From Ruania alkalisoli (lineage in GTDB: Bacteria; Actinomycetota; Actinomycetes; Actinomycetales; Beutenbergiaceae): a stretch of DNA of 64,000 bases. Below, one piece after another: positions 59,330-64,000 of the stretch; positions within the stretch are counted from its first letter, which is position 1, and each line of letters starts with the position of its first letter. The notes under the pieces are model-generated. The model did not search any database, was not told where the DNA came from, and saw only the letters and a list, made by a program, of their open reading frames with translations. Made by a program: the position numbers and the translations under genes. Location: contig NZ_CP063169.1 of assembly GCF_014960965.1 (NCBI RefSeq), forward strand, positions 2,575,581 to 2,639,580, in the 5' to 3' direction.

Positions 59330-60235
59330 TCACAGGGCGGCGTAGCTGGGCAGCCGGTCGGCGAGCACGGGGAACTCGTGCCGGACGTCGGCGACCTGAC
59401 TGGGCGTTATCTCGCACACCGCCACCTGCTCGGCTTCGTCGAGCTCTAGCAACACCTCTCCCCACGGGTCGACCACGCGGCTGTGCCCACCGAGCTGGGT
59501 GCCGGCCTGAGTGCCGGCGGCGTTGCAAGCGATCACGAAGAGCTGGTGCTCGACGGCCCGCACACTGGTGAACAGTCGCCAGTGCCGCAGTCGGGCGTGC
59601 GGCCAGGCAGCGGGCACGATCGCGGCGGTGGCGCCGAGGTCGGAGATCCGCTGCCACAGCCCTGGGAAGCGCAGGTCGTAGCAGGTGGTGGCGGCCGTGC
59701 GTCCGACGGGACTGTCGGTCACGCTCACCGAGGTACCGGGCTCGAGCAGCTGCGCCTCCGCGGACTGGTAGCCGAACACGTGAATCTTGGAGTAGCTGGC
59801 CGCGATCTGACCGGCCGGGTCGAGCAGCACGGTGGTATTGCGTAGCCGCCCACCGTCACCCTCCTCGATCACACTGCCGGCATGCACATAGGTCTCCCGC
59901 TGCCGGGCGATCTCGGCGAGGCCGGTGATCGTCGGGCCGTCGAGCAGCTCGGCACGGTCGCGATAGTGGTCGAAGGCGAAGTAGCCGGGCGCCCACAGCT
60001 CGGGAAGCACGATGAGGTCGCAGTCGGGCAGGTCGGCGATCATGTCGTGGACCCGCTCGCGGCGGGTCTCGGGGCTCTCCTCGTCCGGACTGGCGATCTG
60101 CACCAGCCCGATGCGGGTGGTGGAAGGGTGAGGGCTCCTCGCGCTCATCCGAGTTGTCTGGTCTGAGCCCTGCGGTGCCTCACTCCGGCACACCTCGTCC
60201 CTCGCCGTGCCTCCGTGGGGGCTCCTCGCGCTCAT
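59330..60235 (-). CDS. Carbon-nitrogen hydrolase (nitrilase superfamily)
   Basis: A 301-residue protein from ATG 60235, overlapping the GntR stop by 4 bp; ATG 60148 gives 272 residues. The catalytic triad is readable: Glu in LIVLPELWAPGY, Lys in SYSKIHVFGYQ and Cys in TTCYDLRFPGLW. It hydrolyses an amide or carbamoyl group, as in omega-amidases or maleamate-like amidases. The first 29 residues derive from an 87-bp in-frame duplication that repeats the MSARSPH start. The operon partners suggest a ring-opened amide substrate. Confidence 0.85.
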   Translation of the reverse strand: MSARSPHGGTARDEVCRSEAPQGSDQTTRMSARSPHPSTTRIGLVQIASPDEESPETRRERVHDMIADLPDCDLIVLPELWAPGYFAFDHYRDRAELLDGPTITGLAEIARQRETYVHAGSVIEEGDGGRLRNTTVLLDPAGQIAASYSKIHVFGYQSAEAQLLEPGTSVSVTDSPVGRTAATTCYDLRFPGLWQRISDLGATAAIVPAAWPHARLRHWRLFTSVRAVEHQLFVIACNAAGTQAGTQLGGHSRVVDPWGEVLLELDEAEQVAVCEITPSQVADVRHEFPVLADRLPSYAAL

Positions 60236-60240
60236 CCGAG
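60132..60240. repeat. 22-bp perfect direct repeat, 87 bp apart, at the nitrilase-family start
   Basis: Copies at 60132-60153 and 60219-60240 share GGGCTCCTCGCGCTCATCCG and two more bases. Each contains an ATG on the minus strand. The 87-bp offset equals 29 codons, so the reading frame is kept. The intervening sequence is Arg/Ser/Gln-rich when translated and may be an intergenic repeat captured by the gene. Confidence 0.8.
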
Positions 60241-60849
60241 CATCGCCTCCAACGTGTTCTGCAAGTGATCATCCGTTGCCGCACGTGCGCCGGTGGCGTC
60301 ACCGGTGCGTAGCTGATCGACGATCTGACGGTGTTCCTCCACCACCCGGGCCGCCCGGTCCTCGGTGCTGCTGACGGCGTAGACGCCCATCCGCAGCTGG
60401 CGGTCGCGGAGCTCGCCGTAGAACTGATCGATCACGGCGTTGCCCGCGGCAGCCACGATGCGGGAGTGGAACTCCCGGTCGAGCTCGATGAACTGCACCG
60501 GGGCCGACCACAGCCCGACCTGGCGTTCCAGCAGCTCGTCGAGCTCGTCCAGGGGCACCGGCTTGGCGCCGGTGAGCAGCGTGTCCACGGCCCAGGTCTC
60601 GATCATGCTGCGGGCCTGCATCACCGCCCGGATCTCCGAGTCCGGCAGCGGCGGGACGTAGGCGCCTCGGTGCGGGATGCGCTCGAGCAGGCCCTCGGAC
60701 TGTAACCGCATGAACGCTTCCCGTACGGGTGTGCGGGATGCGCCGGCCTCCTTGGCGATCTCCGCCTCGTTGAGGAAGGTCCCTTGGTCCCGTGGCAGCG
60801 ATGCGATGTAGGACTTGACCCATTGGTAGGTCTCAGTGCGGACGTCCAT
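60232..60849 (-). CDS. GntR-family (FCD) transcriptional regulator of the TRAP operon
   Basis: A 205-residue protein from ATG 60849 behind GAAGGGGAGTGCC. The winged HTH reads FLNEAEIAKEAGASRTPVRE, followed by AFMRLQSEGLLERIPHRGAY. The FCD ligand domain (MIETWAVDTLL, LDREFHSRIVAAAGN, EHRQIVDQL) carries metal-ligand His residues. Such regulators bind organic acids and repress catabolic operons. It sits between the FAD monooxygenase and hydrolase genes, so it probably controls the operon containing it. Confidence 0.9.
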   Translation of the reverse strand: MDVRTETYQWVKSYIASLPRDQGTFLNEAEIAKEAGASRTPVREAFMRLQSEGLLERIPHRGAYVPPLPDSEIRAVMQARSMIETWAVDTLLTGAKPVPLDELDELLERQVGLWSAPVQFIELDREFHSRIVAAAGNAVIDQFYGELRDRQLRMGVYAVSSTEDRAARVVEEHRQIVDQLRTGDATGARAATDDHLQNTLEAMLG

Positions 60850-60897
60850 GGCACTCCCCTTCTGACGGTGCACCCTCGGTGCGTGGCTGGCCGGGCA

Positions 60898-62082
60898 TCA
60901 TCGCGCCCGGGCGATCTCGGCCACCATGCAGGTGTGCCGGACGTGCTCGCGGTGGCGCACCGGGTCGGCGGCGATCTCACGCAGCTCAGCGAACTGCCGC
61001 TGCCGCGCGGTCTCGTCACGCTCGCGGATGCGACGCCAGTTCTTGTCCGTCTCCACCGCCACATAGGCCCGGCTCACCTCGCGGCGCCGCTGGTCGTAGA
61101 CGTCCAGGTCGGCCTCGTCCAGGGTGCCATCGAGCCGGTCGGCGAGCAGGGACGCGAGCAGGTACGCATCGTGGATGCCGCTGTTCATCCCCAGCCCACC
61201 GAGCGGGTTGTTGATGTGCGCGGCGTCTCCGGTGAGGAACACGCGCCCCTCCCGGTAGGTGCCGGCGACCCGTTGGTGCACCCGGTAGACGGTGGTGTGC
61301 AGGATCGGCCAGCCGCCGGGACGCTCCCCGATCGTGGCCATCAGGCGCTGCACGTTCTCCGGAGCAACAGCTTCGGTCTCGGTCTGCCCCTCCCGCACGG
61401 GGAACATCGCTCGCCAGTGGTCCGGGGTGCGCAGCAGCACCAGCCACTCGGCCGGGTCGGAGATGTAATTGACGTAGGAGATGTCCGGCATCCACGCCTG
61501 GATGTCTTCCCTGGTGGAGATCACCACGTACCGCTCGGGGTAGGTTTCCCCCTCGAAGCTGATCCCGAGCGAGGTACGCACGGCACTGCTGGCGCCGTCG
61601 GCCCCGATCAGGTAGTCCGCTGCCAGGGTGGAGCCGTCCTCCAGGACGGCACGAACGCCGTCGGGGGCGTTGTCCACGGAGGCGACGCGGGCGCCGAAGG
61701 TGACCTGCACGTTCGGCATGTCGGCGACCTTCGCCAGAATGATCCGGGTGAGCTTGGACTGCTCGCACTGCACCCGGAACGGGAACCGAGTGTCCTCGGC
61801 GAGGGTGTCCAGCCGGAACTCGGCCACCAGACCTTCACTGCGGTCTCGGTGCTGGAAGGTGGGCACGTCCAGGCCCTCGGCGCGCAGTTCTTCGGCGAGA
61901 CCGAGCTCGTCGAGCATCTCCAGCGTGGGCGGGTGGAAGGTGGAGGCGCGGGACTCGCTGCTGAGCGCCTCCCCCGCTTCGAGCACATGCACCCGCACGC
62001 CGCGGTTCGCCAACATGAGGGCCGCCGTCATACCCACGGGCCCTGCGCCGGCGATGACGACCTGGGCGTCATTGTCTGCCAC
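60898..62082 (-). CDS. FAD-dependent aromatic-type monooxygenase
   Basis: A 394-residue flavoprotein of the PHBH/UbiH group. The FAD-binding motif is VVIAGAGPVGMTAALMLANR (about residues 8-27), the DG motif is GADGASSAVRTSLG, and the GD motif is GDAAHINNPLGGLGMNSGIH. It inserts one oxygen into an aromatic or N-heteroaromatic ring using NAD(P)H. It starts 1 bp after the TRAP permease stop, so the imported compound is its likely substrate. Confidence 0.88.
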   Translation of the reverse strand: MADNDAQVVIAGAGPVGMTAALMLANRGVRVHVLEAGEALSSESRASTFHPPTLEMLDELGLAEELRAEGLDVPTFQHRDRSEGLVAEFRLDTLAEDTRFPFRVQCEQSKLTRIILAKVADMPNVQVTFGARVASVDNAPDGVRAVLEDGSTLAADYLIGADGASSAVRTSLGISFEGETYPERYVVISTREDIQAWMPDISYVNYISDPAEWLVLLRTPDHWRAMFPVREGQTETEAVAPENVQRLMATIGERPGGWPILHTTVYRVHQRVAGTYREGRVFLTGDAAHINNPLGGLGMNSGIHDAYLLASLLADRLDGTLDEADLDVYDQRRREVSRAYVAVETDKNWRRIRERDETARQRQFAELREIAADPVRHREHVRHTCMVAEIARAR

Positions 62083-62083
62083 G

Positions 62084-64000
62084 TCAGTTCTCCTTCCCGT
62101 TCGAGACCTGCTCGAACGCGTTCTGTTGGTCGGGGGTTGTGGAGAGTTCCGGCTCGACGGCGTCCCCCGGGTTCCGCGTGGCGCTCGCCCTGGTGAGTAC
62201 GACCGCGACGACCAAGCCGGCCGCAGCGATCGCGCTGACGATCTCCCCGGGGTAGATGAGGGCGATGGCCAGGACGAAGAACACGGCGCGCTGCCAGCCG
62301 GAAAGGATGCGGCTCTGGTAGCCGATCACCGCCGCTGCCAGGGCGTACACGCCGAGCGCAGCGGTCGTGGCGAACCAGACGGCGCGCCAGGGTCCGTCCT
62401 GAAGCAGTAGCGCCGGGGAGAGCGCGAATGCGAACGGGATGAGGTACGCCGCCAGGCTGATGCGGAACGCGGTGAGCCCGGTCTGGTGCAGGGGACTGCC
62501 GGCGATCCCCGCGGCGGCGAACGCGGCGAGCGCCACCGGTGGGGTGATCATCGACATGCACGCGAAGTAGAAGACGAACAGGTGCGCCGCGATCGGCGGC
62601 AGGCCCAGCTCGATCAGCGGGGGCGTGAGCAGCACGGCGGCCATGATGTAGGCCGAGGTGGTGGGCATCCCCAGGCCGAGCACGATGGAGCCGATCATCG
62701 TGATGATCAGGGCGAGCACGAGGTAACCGCCGGAGAGCAACAACACCAGCTCGGTGAATCGCAAGCCAAGGTTCGTCTGCACGATGACACCGACGATGAT
62801 GCCGGCCACTGCGGTGGGCAGGGCCACGTTGACTGCTCGTTGGGCACCGATCTGGAGGGCCTTGAGGATCGCTGCGGGAGTGAACCAGGTGGCGCGACGC
62901 AGGAAGTTGATCACCACCACGGCGGCGATCGCCAGGAACGCCGAGGACATCAGCGACCGCCCGGAGAGGATGAGCGCCACCAGCAGGATCAGCGGCAGGA
63001 GCAGGTGGATGCGGCGGACCACCTCGGCCATGGGGGTGCGTTCGTCGGCACCGATCGGGCGCAGGTCTTCGCGCTGTGCTTCCTTGTGCACCATGAAGTA
63101 GCCGGCCACGAAGTACAGCACGGCCGGGATGAGTGCGGCGAGGGCGACGGCCCGGTAGTCCCAACCGAGCATCTGGGCCATGATGAACGCGCCCGCGCCC
63201 ATCACCGGGGGCAGCACCTGCCCGCCGGTGGAGGCGAGCGCCTCAACGGCGGCGGCGAACTTGGCTTTGTACCCGGTGCGCTTCATCAGCGGGATGGTGA
63301 ACACTCCGGTGCCGACCACGTTGGCCACGGCGGAGCCGTTGATGGAGCCCATCAGGGCCGAGCCGAGCATGGCTGCCTTCGCGGGGCCGCCGCGGGCGCG
63401 TCCGGTGACCGCGAGGGCGAGGTCGATGAAGAGCTTGCCGCCGCCGGAGACCTCGAGGAAGGCGGCGAACAGGATGAAGTAGAAGACGTAGTCAGCCGAG
63501 ACTCCGACGGGCACGCCGAACAGGCCCTGCGGGGAGAGCATCTGCAGGTCGACGAAGCGTTCGAAGTCCAGACCGCGGTGGCGCAGCACTCCGGCGAGCT
63601 GGTCACCCCAGAGCTGATAGGCAAGAAAGATCAGGGCCACGATCGACAAGCTCGGCCCGACGACGCGGCGGCAGGCCTCCAGCACCACGACCAGCAGCGC
63701 GATCGCGACGATCTGATCGCCGGCGGTGACCTCGTCGATGAAAGTCACGCGTTCGGAGATGCGCTGGGAGTTGAGGACGTAATAGGCGCCAATGGCCAGG
63801 GAAGCGAGGGTGAGGACGATGTCGCTCGCAGTGGCCCATCCGGGCGCCCGGCGACCGGACGGGGTCTCTCCCTCGTCGGAGTGATCGCTCACCCGGCGGC
63901 GGTAGGAGCGGCGGAAGGGATGGATCGCGAACACCAATGCCATCCCGAAGGCCACGTGCACGGGCCGGAACACCATCGCGTGCGGGGCTCCGGCCGCGGC
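62084..64000 (-). CDS. TRAP transporter fused permease (cut by window edge)
   Basis: At least 630 residues and still open at the right edge, so the true start lies outside. It shows the fused 4TM/12TM layout of DctQM-type permeases used with TAXI binding proteins: SVADYVFYFILFAAFLEVSG-like sequence, GSALMGSINGSAVANVVGTG, STGGQVLPPVMGAGAFIMAQ, then GMPTTSAYIMAAVLLTPPLI. It moves an organic acid with Na+ or H+. It is the first visible gene of the operon ending at 57.2 kb. The C-terminal tail of about 40 residues is hydrophilic. Confidence 0.9.
   Translation of the reverse strand, partial: AAAGAPHAMVFRPVHVAFGMALVFAIHPFRRSYRRRVSDHSDEGETPSGRRAPGWATASDIVLTLASLAIGAYYVLNSQRISERVTFIDEVTAGDQIVAIALLVVVLEACRRVVGPSLSIVALIFLAYQLWGDQLAGVLRHRGLDFERFVDLQMLSPQGLFGVPVGVSADYVFYFILFAAFLEVSGGGKLFIDLALAVTGRARGGPAKAAMLGSALMGSINGSAVANVVGTGVFTIPLMKRTGYKAKFAAAVEALASTGGQVLPPVMGAGAFIMAQMLGWDYRAVALAALIPAVLYFVAGYFMVHKEAQREDLRPIGADERTPMAEVVRRIHLLLPLILLVALILSGRSLMSSAFLAIAAVVVINFLRRATWFTPAAILKALQIGAQRAVNVALPTAVAGIIVGVIVQTNLGLRFTELVLLLSGGYLVLALIITMIGSIVLGLGMPTTSAYIMAAVLLTPPLIELGLPPIAAHLFVFYFACMSMITPPVALAAFAAAGIAGSPLHQTGLTAFRISLAAYLIPFAFALSPALLLQDGPWRAVWFATTAALGVYALAAAVIGYQSRILSGWQRAVFFVLAIALIYPGEIVSAIAAAGLVVAVVLTRASATRNPGDAVEPELSTTPDQQNAFEQVSNGKEN

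Overview
The window is a high-GC bacterial chromosome segment, most likely from an actinobacterium and probably from a Micrococcales-type soil or saprophytic lineage. The signs are a mycothiol-dependent formaldehyde dehydrogenase, a DUF222/13E12 HNH gene, two DUF6318 lipoproteins, an F420/deazaflavin-type nitroreductase homologue and an iron-box promoter of DtxR/IdeR type. No rRNA, tRNA, CRISPR array, intact insertion sequence or phage module was seen. Organism assignment is inference from gene content only.

Layout. 1-2.0 kb: the 5' part of a GH15 glucoamylase-like gene, a small deazaflavin-type nitroreductase homologue and an M23 peptidase. 2.1-6.3 kb: a siderophore ABC importer (binding lipoprotein, two FecCD permeases, ATPase) behind an iron box. 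6.4-10.3 kb: a quinone-reductase-like enzyme, a LacI-type protein with a broken DNA-binding end, and a 13E12 HNH gene with an SOS box in its promoter. 10.6-16.4 kb: a fructan/sucrose-type operon (intracellular GH32, ABC importer, LacI) behind two LacI-type operators 21 bp apart. 16.5-22.8 kb: methyltransferase plus TPR-LuxR regulator, mycothiol formaldehyde dehydrogenase with an MBL hydrolase, LrgA/LrgB, and a DUF6318 lipoprotein. 22.8-30.4 kb: a divergent DeoR-controlled sugar operon (ABC importer, class II aldolase, ADP-dependent kinase, phosphomannose isomerase). 30.4-38.6 kb: a lower-GC pair (PKD protein and second DUF6318 lipoprotein), MFS and BCCT transporters, a VapBC/FitAB-type toxin-antitoxin pair, a CDF metal exporter, cupin and VOC proteins, and a TetR regulator. 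38.6-40.5 kb: the TetR-controlled oxidoreductase and a frameshifted hydrolase. 40.6-45.4 kb: a NitT/TauT-type importer with an amidohydrolase under an XRE-cupin regulator. 45.5-47.5 kb: a small inverted-repeat element, a GNAT enzyme, an orphan anti-sigma-like protein and a decayed ECF sigma gene. 47.5-54.1 kb: an RpiR-controlled ABC sugar importer with a large FAD oxidoreductase and a 10-codon leader ORF. 54.2-57.2 kb: a truncated haemoglobin, two methyltransferases and an MFS transporter. 57.2-64.0 kb: a TRAP-TAXI catabolic operon (fused permease running off the right edge, FAD monooxygenase, GntR, nitrilase-family hydrolase, DUF2848, cupin, TAXI binding protein).

How it works together. The window is dominated by self-contained import-and-catabolise cassettes. 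In most of them an importer is tied by 1-4 bp start/stop overlaps to one or a few cytoplasmic enzymes, with a dedicated one-component regulator inside or beside the operon. Several operator-like palindromes can be matched to the adjacent regulator by position. Two ABC operons carry a strong hairpin exactly between the binding-protein gene and the first permease gene, a layout known to raise binding-protein expression over permeases. Decay is also visible: a LacI gene without a recognisable HTH, an alpha/beta hydrolase split by a +1 shift between its catalytic Ser and its Asp/His, an ECF sigma gene reduced to part of region 2 with a TAG stop, and a 22-bp tandem duplication that breaks an old reading frame.
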